A DNA stretch of 64,000 nucleotides, from positions 63,162,069 through 63,226,068 of the forward strand of contig NC_060254.1 of NCBI RefSeq assembly GCF_921293095.1. Direction: 5' to 3'. Each line of letters opens with the position of its first letter. Position 1 is the stretch's first letter. The notes under the pieces are model-generated. The model was given only the letters and a program-made list of their open reading frames with translations, was not told where the DNA came from and searched no databases. Source of the DNA: Ischnura elegans. Its lineage: Eukaryota; Arthropoda; Insecta; Odonata; Coenagrionidae. The translations under genes and the position numbers were made by a program. Positions 1 to 13,492 of the stretch are shown here, in pieces.

Positions 1-743
1 GTACATATATTTTATAATTATATCTCTTTTTATATTGACTTATTTTTTTAGTATAAATTCTTTTTTCGACTACATAATTAAATATTATTAAAAGGCCTTA
101 TGAACATTACTGTTAGTGCTGGATTTTTTTTCAAGCGGTAGCCTATCAAGATGGGCTTGAAGAAACAGCGAAGTCAATATTCTCCACAAGTTTTTGAGGA
201 TCTTGAAATTCGTATGACAAAGTAGGCAAACATAGGAAAGTACTGTAAATGCTTGAGTCAAGGAATATGATGGTTTCCCAATTCTTTTGTGGTCTTCCAA
301 GGTAGTGGGGATTTATTTTACTATGGGAAGAAATGTGTTGAACCTTTTACTATTGTCATCAATGATAATGAAGTTTGGTTAGAACTTGAACACAATGTTT
401 TGGTCTTTGTCTGCTTACTTACTTGCATAAATAACTATTATCCAAATTATATGTATTATTTATCATTATAATTTAATTTTTTTATTACAAATTATTTTCC
501 CTGCTGATTTTAAAAGAGGAAGGATAACATTGGACTAAGCTTGTCTAATATTGTCTTGTATTATTATACATACTTATAGTTTAATGAAATCCTTTCATAA
601 TATGTCAGTTGACATTCAAGTGTTCATTTTTTACAGTATTTTCTGAAGTTATATGTGGGGTAAACGTTTATTGGATAATTAAATTGCTAAAGTAGTGGAT
701 GGTGGGATAGCAACAGTAGTTAATTATTGTCTCTTATTTTTAG
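1..743. other. SUCO intron, 5' edge of window
   Basis: AT-rich intronic sequence ending in a polypyrimidine tract and AG at 742-743. Short open frames on both strands show no recognisable domain and are taken as chance. Confidence 0.6.
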
Positions 744-3700
744 CTTTGCTGAAACCAAAGATGCAAGCATTGTTGAAGGTGCTGTTGAACTTAACCGAGG
801 ACCAGAAGAGAAAGATGGGAGTAAGGCATCATTTACTCCTCATGTGCAAATTCCCATTCAGTTAGAGAAACAAGTAGTGGATGACAATGGCACTGTTGGT
901 GTCAAATCAGAGGATGTGAAGGAATCTCAGCAACCTAATCAAGAAAGTGCTGTGATATCACGGATACTAACTGATGTGAAAGATAGTGAGAGGTTGATCA
1001 AGGTTGGAGTGGTAGAATCTAATTTCCCAAAAGAAACTGAAGCGTATGATGTTAGGGCGGAACCTAAAGTTGTGGATGTGAAAAAAGCTGATGTGAGATC
1101 GAGTGAAAGTGATCTTCATGTTAAACTTGAAGCCGATGAAAATGTTACTAAACAAGAAAAAAGTGTGCCAGACATTATTCCTCAGGAGCCATTGTCACTG
1201 GACTCATTGAAAAGTGATCAGAAAATCAAAGTTGATGGGCATCCTCAGGATTTAGTGAAAGAAAAAGATGAAGGTAGTTTACAAGGAGAGCATGTTCCAC
1301 CTGAATCTACTAGTCCAACAGTTCCTGATCAACCATCTGAGTCATCTTCACCTCCACCTTCTGCATCTGCCAGTGAAGATATGCCATCATTTAGTGAGTG
1401 GACTCAAAAACGTCTTGAAGAGGCTGAAAGGCGTAAAGGTAGGCGTTTGTAATTTGTCTGCCTAAAATTCTTTTTCTTAGTCCCTAAATATTGTTTGTCA
1501 CCAGCTGACTCAATGTTTGGTTCTAATTTTATTATTGAGTAAATTTCAGGATCTTTCTATTTAAAATTTCATTATTTTACCTAGGAATGTAAGCATTTTA
1601 AGTAATACCTTTTTCAATAATTGCCTGTGAATGACCTTTTCCTCAGTAGAAGATAGATCTTTGTTATTTAGCTGCCATATAGCTGTGCACTGGAAAAGGT
1701 ATTGTCCTACGTAAACTTCTAGAGTTACTTTCTCAGGTGAATTGATTTTTTTGGCTCCAAATGAAGCACTGAAGCAATTCCAAATGCTCTAAATCTTGCT
1801 AATTTTATTTTTGGGGATAAGTCGCATTAGTTGTATATGAAAAGAACCCAAATAAATGCCCAATCATTGAAATGAGGGTCATATTGGTCAAAGTGGATCT
1901 TTAAGTAGCTGATAGTGCTGTGTGTACATATGTACCTATCATTACCTCTTGGGAATAAATGCTCAGTATTCATCCAGCATTGCATACTGCACACAACAGA
2001 TTCCTGCTATATAAATGCACCCAACTGCTTCCAGGCAGATTAGATAAGACAGAGGTGAGCAATTGTTTATCACTTCCTCCCAGCTGAGTGCATAGTTATT
2101 GCAGGGCTCCATAGTGTTTGCTACTGTAGGTAAAATTTGAGCATCTGGACATGGGAATGCATAGCTATGAAAAATTTTATTCTCAAACTTAAATTTCAGC
2201 TAAAATGGTGATATAATTTATTTTTAGTGCCAGATGCCGTGATATTCACTACACACCATCAACCTCAATCTTTAGTGTTAAAGGGCTTTGAATGGGGTTG
2301 CTCACTGAGATCCACCTTCACAATTAATTTAAAGTATTTGGTTGATGGAAGTAAATAGATATGTTTCAATAAAAAAATTGCCCTTACTTTAGCCATTCTA
2401 TAATAATATAATTTTTTTTAAATTGCGATAGTTGTTGCCCACTTTTCATGAGTTACTGATGTCACTCACAAGAGTGTAAACCACAACTAAGTATGTGAGA
2501 GACATGCACTAGGCAGAGGTATAGCTGAGAAGATGGACACACTCTCCATGAGCTCTTTGGCCTTAAATAGCCCGAGAAATAAGGGATGGATCAGGAGTAC
2601 ACTAAAATGTGGGTCTCTTTATTTTTCAAATCCTATCGCATACGACAGTTCAAAAATTTATGTAGTTATCTCACCCATTCTATCAATTTTAGAATTCTAT
2701 ATGTTGGTTTGTCTATATACAAGAATTGCCATGAGAAAAAATTCCCCTGGACTGGGAATCGAACCACGGACCTTTGGCTTTCCGGGCCAATGCACAGACC
2801 ACTACGCTATCCAGGTTCTTTAATACCCATAGCGATTATACCAAGGCTCATGGTACTAGTTGGTTGGTTTGTCTAGTCTGATAGAAGTTGCTTTATTAAT
2901 TTCGTGCCTGTGGTCAGTGTTTGAATAATTTCTAATTTGTCTGTTCTAGTTCATAATGATACTGCCAATCAAGGCAATAGTGATGGATCCACTGCATCCG
3001 CACCACATTCTGCGGGGTCACCTGGTGGCAGTTCAAAAACTGCTGCCGGATCAAGCGGAAGTGGCTCTGCTCCAGTGCCTGGGTCTTCGTCATCCAAAAG
3101 CTCAGGGGAAGGAAGTGTGGGATCAGGGAATAGTGTTCCTGGAGGCTCTAAAGTGAGGCAGAAAAACTATGCATCACCAGACTGTGGAGCAAAAATAGCC
3201 TCCTCCAATCCAGAAGCAGTTAGTCCTGGTTCTGTCCTGTCTCCATCCAGAGATGAATATCTATTGAATGCATGTGCTTCTCGAATTTGGTTTGTTGTGG
3301 AGCTTTGTGAAGCCATCCGTGCCAAAAAGGTACATTTAGTGTAATTGAAGTTTCCTATTTTTCACTTACATTTGTGAGCTGTTGCTGTAAAAATAATTGT
3401 AGTTGATCTATTGTTTGGAAATATTCAGTGATTTATATAGTTATGAACCCATTTATAAGTGCATAGAAACATAGTTTTTGTGGAGATTTAAATTAAATTT
3501 TGATAATTATACTATTGAGCAACAACTTCAGTGCCATTCAGGATTGTGAATAGATATTTTTACAATTTGTGTAATTGTTATTTTTGGTAATGTTTATTCT
3601 CTTCGTTATAGATTGAGCTTGCCAATTTTGAATTATTCTCATCTTCACCACGCGAGTTCTCTGTGTGGTCAAGTGATCGTTTTCCAACTCGTGATTGGAG

Positions 3701-6700
3701 CCTCGTTGGACGTTTCACTGCGCAAGACGAAAGAACGTTACAAAGCTTTCATCTTGAGCCTCATTTGTATGCAAAATTCATCAGGGTAAGAACATTAGAA
3801 TATCTCAACATGTCATCCTCTTCCAAATATGTGAATTATTTTGTGTGTTAACATTTTTTATTTTGTCCAACAGGTTGAACTGCATTCTCACTATGGGTCA
3901 GAGCATTTTTGCCCGGTATCCCTTTTTCGTGTGTATGGTACAAGTGAATTTGAGGTTTTGGAAACAGAACAGGAAGATGGGGTGAATGGTGTAATAGGAT
4001 CTGGAGACCCTTCAGGTTCTTTGACTGGAGATGATGGGGATGAAGATTCGGATGAAGAAGAACCATTAGGTGAGGGGAGAGATGTTAACTGTTCCCATTT
4101 ATTAGAATTACTCATTATAACATCATCATTTATGATTGAGTTTTTTTTGGTACTTATAGAAGTGAAGGGTGCTGGACATGTTTATTTGTGCTATCATTAG
4201 ATGTACATAATCATTTTTATTATCTTCCTTTATCTGTTTATCTCATGTCGGGGGCCATCATTACCTTATTTTTTATATATATTTTCAGTTGGACTTGTCA
4301 ATATGTTCTTCTTTCATTAAAAATTGCTGTGTCAAATTTATTAACTAGAGGGAAGTTTTAATTTGTGTGAAAATTTGTTATAATTAAGTAGAAATATATA
4401 ATCCATCCAACTCATGATTGTACCATTTATTATAACTTTTTTGTGCTCACCTTCTAATATAAAGTATTGTACTTCAAATGGTGATTTGTAATGTATGGTA
4501 GAGCAGTGGAAATAGGCCTCTTGGCCACAGATGCATAAGGTACCCTATCATGTTGGTTAATTCAATTTTTCAGATATAGAGACCACTGGACCACCTCGTA
4601 ATTTATTTGGAAGTGCCCGTGATGCTGTAATGAGTATTGTGAAGAAAGCTGCGGAAGCATTAGTGAAAGCAGGTAAGCCTTTAAGCAGCCAATTTTTAGC
4701 ATAGATGTACTCTGTAGCATGGAAAAAATGAAGTAATAGTTCTGTGAGTATGACTTCACTCCTCATGCATTAGATGCTTCTTCAAATCTGACTAAATTTA
4801 AATGAGAATGCCACAGCTTCCACGGGCTAAGAGTTTTGCTCTTGATTCATGTTGCATTCAAGTGCTTCAATGTGTATCATAATCTAATGCTTATTCTTTG
4901 GTTTATTTTATCAGGAGATTCAGCTAATGAGACAATCACTTTGGCTACGGAGTCACCGATTAAAGAAGTTCCAAAAAATGAGGCATCTGAACCAACTGCT
5001 GATGGTGAGGAGTCTGAGTCAGCTTTTTCGTCCTCAAGTGGTGGTGCCACTGAATGCAGAACCCTCCGTCGCCCTCCAGTGTGTGTAGGATGCGAAGAGT
5101 CTACAATACTGAGAGCAGCTGCCCTCTTGTCATGTCACTATGACACATTACAGCCCCTCACATCATCTCCTTTTGTTCGATCTGCCCTGGCTTCTGGAGG
5201 CCTTTGCTCAACCCGTTTCGGTCTGCCCCCTTCGGCAGCAAATCCTTCTTCATCCAAACCAGCCACAGACGGGGGCTACATATCTGCTTTGCTCCCAGTT
5301 GAGTATCTTGTGGCCCTCTGCAATGCTCTCATCACACCTGACATGGTGAGAGAATCTGACTCTCCATCCCTGCCAGATCTGCCTCCTATTCAGCCTCCCA
5401 CGCATTCACTCGAGAGCCACACTCAGACTCAATTATCACACCCTCACAAGCATGTTATGGATCCAACAATGGGTGGTGATTCATCGTCATTATCTTCAAT
5501 GATTAAGCCAACAAGGACATTGAAAGGTGATCCAGCCAGGAGCGGAGGGCAAGATGAGAGCATCCTCGAAGCAGGAACACATAATGAAGTATCGGATGGT
5601 GCATTCACTGGCTCTACGACTGTAGAAGTTCCTCAGAGCACATCAATGCCCAGTTTATCAACACTAACATCCAGTTCATCTTTCCACAATGTGGAACAAG
5701 CCAGCGTGTCAAAGGAAGATGCTGTCACAGTTGTAACATTGGAAAGTGCAGCGGCAATGAAACATGAAATCGTCGAGCCATGTAAAGATTGGTCTGAGGA
5801 AAATGAGGCAGGTTTTCAGGAAAGTTTAGAATCAGAAGAGGCAACAGTTGTCCCTCCAGTAACAGAGCCATCGGCTGGGACAGCATCTCCAACTTCGGCA
5901 CCCCCTTCTGCCAGCACTCAGGTCCCTCCATCCTCAGCATCTTCTTCGACTCTTCATTCCTCCAGTGAAGGTCTGCCTTCTCAGGGCACTCAATCCCCTG
6001 GGCCAAAGGGAGCTGAAGATCCAATTGCTCCGCCACCTCCGTCTCCCACCACACCAACACCTCCCTCTCAAGGACATTCCAAAGGCCAGGAGGCGAACAA
6101 CATCCCCAATGCAGCGCCAACTGCAGCCGTTATGCAGAAAGAGTCTGTTTTTGTCAGGCTCTCCAATAGAATAAAAGTGAGTCTTGATGATCTTTGGTGG
6201 TATTATCTCTATTTTTGATTTTGTATTAATTTGGGCATATTTAGCTGAATAATTCAAATCGGGGCCATAAAAATTATTTGTGGAGGTGATTTGATGCATT
6301 GACTGGCACGCCAGTCATAATGACCAGTAATGAAAGTTTCCACCACACCTTGCCATTTATGTTCCCAGCCATGATCCCAGTGGATTTAGTTCATTCTGAC
6401 CCGGTGGGTGATGGGGACCGTTTTTTTGGCACGGTTTTTTTAACCAAAGTGGTCTTTTTGACTGCAGTTTTACAAACCAGCATAAAATTCATTTTAGATA
6501 TTTTACCCTTGCCGGAAATAATAAAAATTTCCTAATTCCACTTTGAGACGGATGCTACCATCTCTTTCAAACTTTACTGTTTTGCCAATTTTGTTAATCC
6601 AATAGAAACTTAGATGCTTCAAGTTATCCTCAAATAAATGCTTCATGAAAGAGATTGGTTTTCACAATTTTATATATTGCTAATAAGTTGGCAATATGTA

Positions 6701-9700
6701 AAATTGTGTGAATGTTTATTCTCAGTACCTGTAAAGATAAATAATGGTATATTGGACTTCCTTTGCTTGCTTCACATTAAAAAATATAATTGATGGGAAG
6801 AAAAGAATTTAGGCAATTTAACTAATGGCCTGTCTTAATTATGTTGTTGTTGTAAAATGCCAAGGATCATTACTTGTGTAAAAATGAAGATTTCCATGCT
6901 TTTCACTAATTTTTCATTTGCTTTTATTTTAGACACTGGAACGCAACATGTCTTTAAGTGCCCAATATCTTGAGGAACTTAGCCGACGTTACCGAAAGCA
7001 ATTTGAGGAAGCACAGAAACAGGCTGTGGAAGCTCAGAAGCGAGACCGTCGCTTAGCTGAAGAGGCTGCTAGTTTGCAGGCACGGCTGGATGTGTTGGCA
7101 GAGGCTGTCAAAGGGTTGCTGGAAGCCCGAAAGAAAGAGGAGGAGGAGAGGAAAAAGGCTTTGGAAGAAGAGGAGGCTAAAAGACGTGAAGAGGAAGAGT
7201 ATGGTGAAAGCTTCCCTTGGTGGGGAGCCATTTTGATGTGGGCATGGAATACCATGGGAATTGCAGCTGTGAGTGATATCTTTATGAAACATTTCAAATA
7301 TTTCTTCATCATGCTATTATGCATGTATTTATTCATTATTTAACTCAGAAACATATGATTAATTTTGCTGGCCGTTGTTGTATCGCAAGGATGTAATATT
7401 CTACCAATTCTTGTTCTCTTTTCAATTTAATTTGCCAATTTTGATACTGTAAATTCAGCGGTATTATGTTATGCTGATCTTGATAGCGTAATATGTGATT
7501 TGGATAAGAAATTTTTTTGGCAAAACTTAAAGAGACTTATTCTCATCTGCTTACTCAAGCTAGTGGTAAATAAAAATGCCACTATTAGAGTTAATTCCGA
7601 TGTACATATTTGGATACTTCAGATTACCATGGTCTTTTTTCAGTTTTTAATCCTAATGCATGCCTAAAAATCTGTTACCATGTTCCTATGATGGAATTGT
7701 TTCTGATTTTAAAATGGAAAAAATTTAATTCAATCTTGGAGGAGTATAGACAAAAAGCAATGGTTCTAGCTGACTGTGTATTTTCATATCTATCAATAAT
7801 CTCTGCAAATGTGTAACAAAGCCAATATAATTAGTGGTGTTCAATAATCATGCTATGCAACCTTGCATTAATAGCAATGGTTGTCTATTATTTCTTCGGT
7901 ACAGCATGGTTGAATATCGGTTCCCCATATTTCATGAGGATGTGGTACATGTGTACACATTTAAGCCATTCCCTGCAAAGAATCAGTAAATATATTCTGA
8001 AATTTTTTAGTCTGAATAAGATATGACAAAAAGAAATTAAATTTATTAAGAATGTGTGAAAGTGACATGTATAATTTGTTGTCTGGAAATAAACCAGAAG
8101 TTCGATAAAATTTTGAATGATCATTGTCTTTTTAAGCCTAATACAAGTAGCTAGTGATACAGAAAGACATGAAAGTTAGCTATGAGCATTGACCTCTAAT
8201 CGTTATCTCAAGTCTTGCATGTATAAAATGCCAAGTAATATTCCTTTTTATATTATTGTCTCAATTACTTTTCTTTTAGGTTACTGTGGCTCAGCATGCT
8301 CTTATTTTTTGTGTGGAGCTCATGGTACTTTGGGCTGTAATGGGGCACTACCAAAGAAGGCGATGGGGTTGGTCAGGCGGTGCATCAGCTGGCCAGCTTG
8401 AAGCCGAATCCCAACAAAGTCTAGTTGGAGATGTGCAGGAGCAAATCAAATATGGGTCGGTTCGTAAGAGGAGAAAATGGGGAGGAGGATTGAGGGAAGA
8501 TGATTGGATTGAGTCTACAGAATCTGGAAGAAGCCCCAGAAAGCGGAAAACTACAAATGAAGATGTGGGATTGGAGGACGCTAGTGAAGGTATGTTACAA
8601 TCAATGCCTTTGGAAACATAGATAAACGCTTGCTTCACTTTCACTCTCTCAGTGATTCAACCCAAGGTTGGATTGGATAGGGCACAGGGTATAGCTCACC
8701 CCAAACTAAGCCATAGACAGGGCTGGACAGTATTTCAAATACAAATATTTTTAAGGGACCAAAGCAAAGTTAGTTTTTTGTGTACAAACCCCTGACAAAA
8801 TCATGGTAAATCTAAGGATTCTGGCAGCGTAATTGGTAGAGCACCCGGCCAGCAGCTGGGAGGTTCTGGGTTTGTATCCCAGTCAGGCCGCAATTTTACC
8901 GTCTGATTTCTGGCCTTTTTTCCATCTACGACACGTTTTCCTCATCCTTTTTCTATTATGTTTTCCTATCCCTTTCTTTCCTTATCTGTGAACTTATTTG
9001 TATGTTTGCGCTTAAGGCATGAAAATGAGGGAGAGTATTTTAAAATATGTGCATATTAGAAATGCATTTGTAATTTGTATTTCAAATACAAGAACTGAAT
9101 GTATCTTGTATTACAAGTAAAATTTTTTGGTATTTTCTCATTCTAAAATGGAAAATATTTTTGAAGTAGCTCTTATTTTAGAAAAGTTTTTAAAATTTTC
9201 CGTTAATGAATTTCGCTCTTCAAACGTTTCGATCTGTCCAGCATCTGCTGCTAGACCAGTATTCAAAGAAAATCCAAATTTATCCTTTATATAAGTCCAT
9301 TTCTGTTATGGATGAGTGAATTAATTTTTTTCTCCATGTTGGAATAAACTATCTGATCAATAAATGACCAGTGTTTAAAAAAAATGAACAGAACTTATCA
9401 CACCAATTACATTTTTTATACTCACCAGCAGAAAGTGTGTTAAGACTTATGGCTGGGCCATACGATATGGCTCCTCAACAATGTAATCGATGTAGCCGTA
9501 ATTTTGGGCTAGGCCATATGAAACTTACAGCTGAGCATATGTATGGACCCGTTTCTCAGAATAGCACTGCAGTGATGATTGAAATTCACTTTAGTGGAAT
9601 TACTTGTATTGCTCTGCTTGCCATTGCTAGCACCTTTAATGTGGTACCCATCTGAGTGCTTTGAATGAATTACATACTCAACTCATATGGTACCATATTG

Positions 9701-11033
9701 TCAAATTAAACTTTCAATTTAGTTTCATATATATGCATTATAATCAGTTGTGTCATGGTGCCGGAACGCACCGGAACAACGTTCCAGCGCTGGTTAACAA
9801 AATACATTGTACTCAAAAACAATTTTTTTATTTTAGTGCCTAAAAATTTCTAATAGGTATGTATATACATTTGTAACCAAATAAAAAAAAACAGAAATAA
9901 TAACTAGTAATAAAAAAAACGCACACTTCTAAAATAAGTTAAGGAAAGTGCGTTCCGGCACTGCTAATTTTGCCATGACATCACTGACTATAATATGTTT
10001 CTTTCAGTTATTCATTTGCAGTAAATAATCATAAAATTTTGAAAGAAATTGACATGATGAATTTCAAAACTTTGTGTAAACAAAAGTAGTTAATTAAGAT
10101 TTAAATTAATTCCTTAAATTCTCTTTCACTCGATTTAAATGCAAATTCATGGTTCTTCTATTTTATTGATTGCAAATAATATAATTTGATAACAAAATGC
10201 CCATTCATATTGTTTTTTTATTAATTAATCGTAATATTTCTTTCTCATTTAATTCAGGGCTTCCATTACCTGAGTTGAGCATTTATCAGCCTCATCAGAA
10301 ACCAAGGAGACGTAGAAGAAAACCCAAGTCTCCATCTACCGCTAGTCTGTCTTCCTGTCCCATAATTGTTACGTTTCCTTCTCCATCTGATACTCATTCT
10401 CCAATTCCTTTTTCTGATGTTCCCATCACTCAGCCATTAGATTCTTCACCTGTAGAAAATCTTAATGGATGGACTTGGCCTTATGGTGCTGACATGGGCA
10501 CTAGTAAAAGAGCTTCATTAGATGAAGTCACACCAGTGGGGAAGGAAGACTCAGTGAGTAATTCCGGGTACAGTGGAAGGAGCAGTCCTAAGAGTAATGG
10601 TGATGAGGCCAAGGAAGAGCTTGGGAAAGTGAAGTCAAGAAGAGTCTCAGCTCCAATATGCTTCCCCGAGGAAAGTGGGGCCTCAAAGAAACGTGCAGAG
10701 ACAACGTCTCCACTCTCCCGCAGTTCTTCGACAATTCATTCTAGTTTACGGGTCTGCTCACCCAAACTCAAGGGAGACAATTGGGAGTGGTTTACGGGGG
10801 CACGTGTCTCTGGAGATTTGAATTCTCGAGGATCTCGTGGTGTCAATAGAAACGGTCACAGTACTTTGCCGTCGGGAGATGGGGCAAGTGGCTCAGACAC
10901 GGGGGACGGGAGAGCTGGAAGTTCATCACCCACACCTAGTGGTTCCAGTAAAAACAAAGACAAGAAAAGTGGCAGCAGTAGTAGTGGGGGCGGAGGGAGT
11001 AGCTTTAAAAAGATTGTGAAGAGGTTCTTTTAG
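744..11033 (+). CDS. SUCO: SUN domain-containing protein of the SUCO/Slp1 family (3' part, nine exons)
   Basis: Coding exons read as 744-1438, 2950-3329, 3612-3785, 3874-4069, 4574-4672, 4915-6176, 6933-7268, 8280-8589 and 10258-11033, all with GT-AG borders and matching phases; about 1408 codons are in the window and the 5' end lies to the left. The first exon is acidic and ends in PSFSEWTQKRLEEAE, a SUCO-type motif. The SUN domain runs from KNYASPDCGAKI through RIWFVVELCEAI, DRFPTRDWSLVG and HYGSEHFCPVSLFRVYGTSEF. Then follow a Ser/Pro-rich region, the RLSNRIKTLERNMSLSAQYL block, a long charged coiled coil (about 6950-7200), one hydrophobic stretch split over the exons ending at 7268 and starting at 8280, and a basic Ser-rich tail ending VKRFF. 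SUCO/Slp1 proteins are ER or nuclear-envelope membrane proteins that protect client proteins. Family assignment is strong; the exact C-terminal function is not visible. Confidence 0.93.
2725..2824 (-). repeat. tRNA-derived SINE, family B
   Basis: Read on the minus strand it starts AACCTGGATAGCGTAGTGG (A-box-like) and has GTGGTTCGATTCCCAG (B box) about 45 bases on, followed by a non-tRNA stretch. A second copy of the same family is at 51660-51775. It sits in the intron before the first SUN exon. No complete cloverleaf is formed, so a working tRNA is unlikely. Confidence 0.7.
2950..4069 (+). other. SUN domain exons of the SUCO-like gene
   Basis: Three exons carry the SUN (Sad1/UNC-84) fold. 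The first (2950-3329) starts with a low-complexity Ser/Gly linker and ends with the conserved SRIWFVVELCEAI strand. The second (3612-3785) holds FELFSSSPREFSVW and the DRFPTRDW motif. The third (3874-4069) ends the domain with EHFCPVSLFRVYGTSEFEVLE and an acidic tail. Intron phases match, so the domain reads continuously. The SUCO branch has its SUN domain in the middle of the protein, unlike LINC-complex SUN proteins where it is C-terminal, and that is what is seen here. Confidence 0.9.
6177..6932. other. SUCO intron, no feature seen
   Basis: Intron between the large Ser/Pro-rich exon and the coiled-coil exon. AT-rich; I see no repeat ends, RNA gene or plausible coding exon. Confidence 0.6.
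7269..8279. other. SUCO intron inside the membrane segment, no feature seen
   Basis: This roughly 1-kb intron splits the codons of the single hydrophobic segment (GAILMWAWNTMGIAA upstream, VTVAQHALIFCVELMVLW downstream). No repeats or coding exons were recognised in it. Confidence 0.6.
8718..9248. mobile_element. possible hAT-like MITE with a nested SINE
   Basis: The left end reads CAGGGCTGGACAGTATTTC and the right end CTGTCCAGCATCTG, so an inverted GCTGGACAG is shared and the left end resembles common hAT termini. A clean 8-bp target duplication was not found, so the right border is uncertain. A tRNA-like SINE lies inside it. Confidence 0.35.
8818..8935 (+). repeat. tRNA-derived SINE, family C
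   Basis: GGCAGCGTAATTGGTAGAGC resembles a tRNA 5' half with an A box, and GGTTCTGGGTTTGTATCCCA resembles a T arm with a B box. The 3' part is unrelated to tRNA. It lies within the last SUCO intron. Confidence 0.6.
9745..9986. mobile_element. hAT-like MITE (242 bp)
   Basis: The ends are CAGTTGTGTCATGG and, inverted, CAGTGATGTCATGG. Flanking 8-bp direct repeats are ATTATAAT (9737-9744) and ACTATAAT (9987-9994), a 7 of 8 match. Both arms carry the inner motif GTGCCGGAACGCAC. There is no coding capacity. It sits in the last SUCO intron. Confidence 0.7.
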
Positions 11034-12275
11034 CGGTAGTTTTCATGGGTGAACGTGAAGGCCAAATAGGAAACAAACTTCAAGTCATTCCACTTGTTTG
11101 TGTAAAATTCATCTGCACTTCATGCCCTACCATTGACTCATTGATGATATCATTTTGACAGCAGACTTCCTATGGCTTCGTATTTAAGAATCAGCTCGTC
11201 AGAAGTGCTCATATATTTTTTTTTAGATTCCCTGAAATGTGTTATACACTATACATTGTTGTGATCTTTATTTTCCATGTCAATTGGTGGTCATGATTAG
11301 ATTCCTAATAATTGTGAATGTCATGTTGTATATCTCTCTGTCTGTCTTTAGTTTGTTGATGTGACTCACTTTTTCAATTTAATGCGTTATTTATTTGATT
11401 TTTGGCAGATTTGCAGTTGCTGTGATATTGTGCCAACATTGTAGCGGTAAGTGGCTGAGATCAGGAAACTCTAAAATGTTACCATAACCTTTTTATCTGA
11501 TAAACAACAGTTGGTTTTGATGTGGTCTTGCCATGTTGATTTTTTGGTTGACTTTTATGCATTTTAAATTTTTGTAGGATTTTAATGTGATTGTGGAAAC
11601 TTAATTTTGTGAAGTGGTTTAACCACATTCTTTGTGTAAATCTGCCAATTAATTTGCATTGCATTACTATGTTTAGTTTTATGTTTGTATCTAGTCTTGG
11701 AAGGTAACGTTAAGGTGAAGAATGAGTTTATAGTTCTGAAGGAATCATCAGAATTACAATCGAGGAGCGCACAAAATGAAGAACAAGATAATGTGGGAGA
11801 GGTATTTTTTCTAGTTGTATGTACTAGATTGGATAAATGCTTAATCTTAGAAAGGATGAAATGGAGTATGGGTCATGGGGATACTGACTAGTTTTGGAAA
11901 TTTGCTGCTCATGAGCTACATGTTCACCACAACACATTATCGGAAGTGTTGAATGCTCTAGAGTTCTAAATTAACTAATGAAAAAATTGATGTGCATTAG
12001 TGAACAAGTTTCGGCATGAAGTGTTGTGTGATGTTAAAAGGGAAGGCTGTGTCTAATTTTAGGTAAAATAGTTGCATTTTTATGAGTCTGTGTGTGAAAG
12101 ACAGTGTTTTTAGTTTTAAGTACATCAAAGACTGATTTGAAGGTCATGTTACCTATTAATTTTCCAATGCATTCAAAAGTCATTTCTCTTTGTGACCCTG
12201 AATATTCTGTTTGTGATGTCCTCTACAAACCGTGTAAATGATGTTAATAATAAAGTGTACTATTGTATTATGATA
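11034..12275 (+). other. SUCO 3' untranslated region
   Basis: No further convincing coding exon follows the stop at 11031-11033. A canonical AATAAA lies at 12249-12254 and is the most likely poly(A) signal. Short open frames at about 11.7-11.9 kb have no recognisable content. Confidence 0.5.
12249..12254 (+). terminator. poly(A) signal of the SUCO-like gene
   Basis: AATAAA about 1.2 kb after the stop codon, followed by a TGT-containing stretch. Earlier signals cannot be excluded. Confidence 0.45.
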
Positions 12276-12662
12276 CAGCAATTCTTATTGCACTGAGTTC
12301 TATTGTCAATAAGAATATTCTGTTCCTCTCCTTCTAACATTTTTGCAGTTTGATCATGGCTTAACGCAGAAACTCCTCCAGGTGATGTGGCCTTTGTACT
12401 ACTTTTTGTGGTCAAGTTATTTGGATCTAAATTAAAAGTTAATTTAATCAAGCGATTTTCAGGTTCTTTGTGTGCGACCATTATTGAAATTGAGAAATTC
12501 CAAGTGACATGACTACTCATCCCACCCTCTCCAATGTTACCATGTCATGGAAAATCAGTGATAGACTGAATCTAGCAATAGCATTTGTTTACATTATGTT
12601 TCTTTTGATTGAAGATTTTATTTCCCTTAAAATTTATGAGGAAAAAGAAGTACATATTAAGA

Positions 12663-13290
12663 AGGCTAATTTCCTTCATCAAAGAAAACGAAAGGCATTG
12701 ATTGAAATTTTTTACCCATACATTTTATTCTTCATACAAATTATTTGGTTTTAGAGATCCCAGTTTAGATGAATGTTAATGGTCAATTTTAACCTCATTT
12801 GAAAAAGGCCAGATTGGCGCCCATGCGATGCCACTCCACGTGACGTCACAGGGGCCCACATGCTATACGATTAGTCAGGAGTTTTACATCGTCTGAGATA
12901 CCAATGCATGCATGAGGCACAGAGGTCAGGGAAACATTTCTTAGTAATCACCTATTAAAATTGCCTAAGATCGGAAAGTTTCCTTCGTTTGATAGGGTAT
13001 TAATAATCCTTATTTAAGCTAATCGCTTCCTGCTAACAGCCTTCATCGTAAGGGGTGCTCATAGCCTCCCACCAAGGTGGCCTCACACGGTGGCAGCCGG
13101 AATAACGTCATATGGGCTTTTCCCAGCATTCATACTTAGCCATGTTTTCGCGCACTTGAAAATTTTCACTCTTCCTTTAATCGTGAAAAATAGATATTGT
13201 CATTTAAAAATCTAAAACTGTGAAATACATACTCCAGGAGTAATTACCTTTCGATTTAGGCAATTAAAAAAATGGGAAACCACCCTATTA
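12663..13290 (+). repeat. Dispersed ~600-bp non-autonomous repeat, copy 1
   Basis: Copy 1 of a family also present at 31438-32050 (+) and 43608-44180 (-). The family is bounded by imperfect inverted ends around AATAGGGTGGTTT. It has no coding capacity and looks like a non-autonomous DNA transposon of unknown superfamily. All three copies keep the motif CACGTGACGTCA (here 12837-12848). Confidence 0.75.
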
Positions 13291-13492
13291 TTATATTGAA
13301 GTTGGGGATTTCAATACTGTATTCTCAACCATTGGGTACAGCACTGCCACTTTGTGTACTCGGTTTATATTTACTCTGAGATTTCAATATCTCCATGGCC
13401 TCACTTTCTAGGGATGTCTGTGGCAATTTATATAAGGTCTACTTAGAGGTTTTGCAGGTACAGGAATCTTAATTGTAGGGCTCTTTCCACCG

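Noticed and set aside
967-1155. Minus-strand frame opposite the first SUCO exon
   Set aside because: It is the antisense shadow of a low-complexity coding exon. Similar shadows occur opposite the exons at 4915-6176 and 6933-7268.
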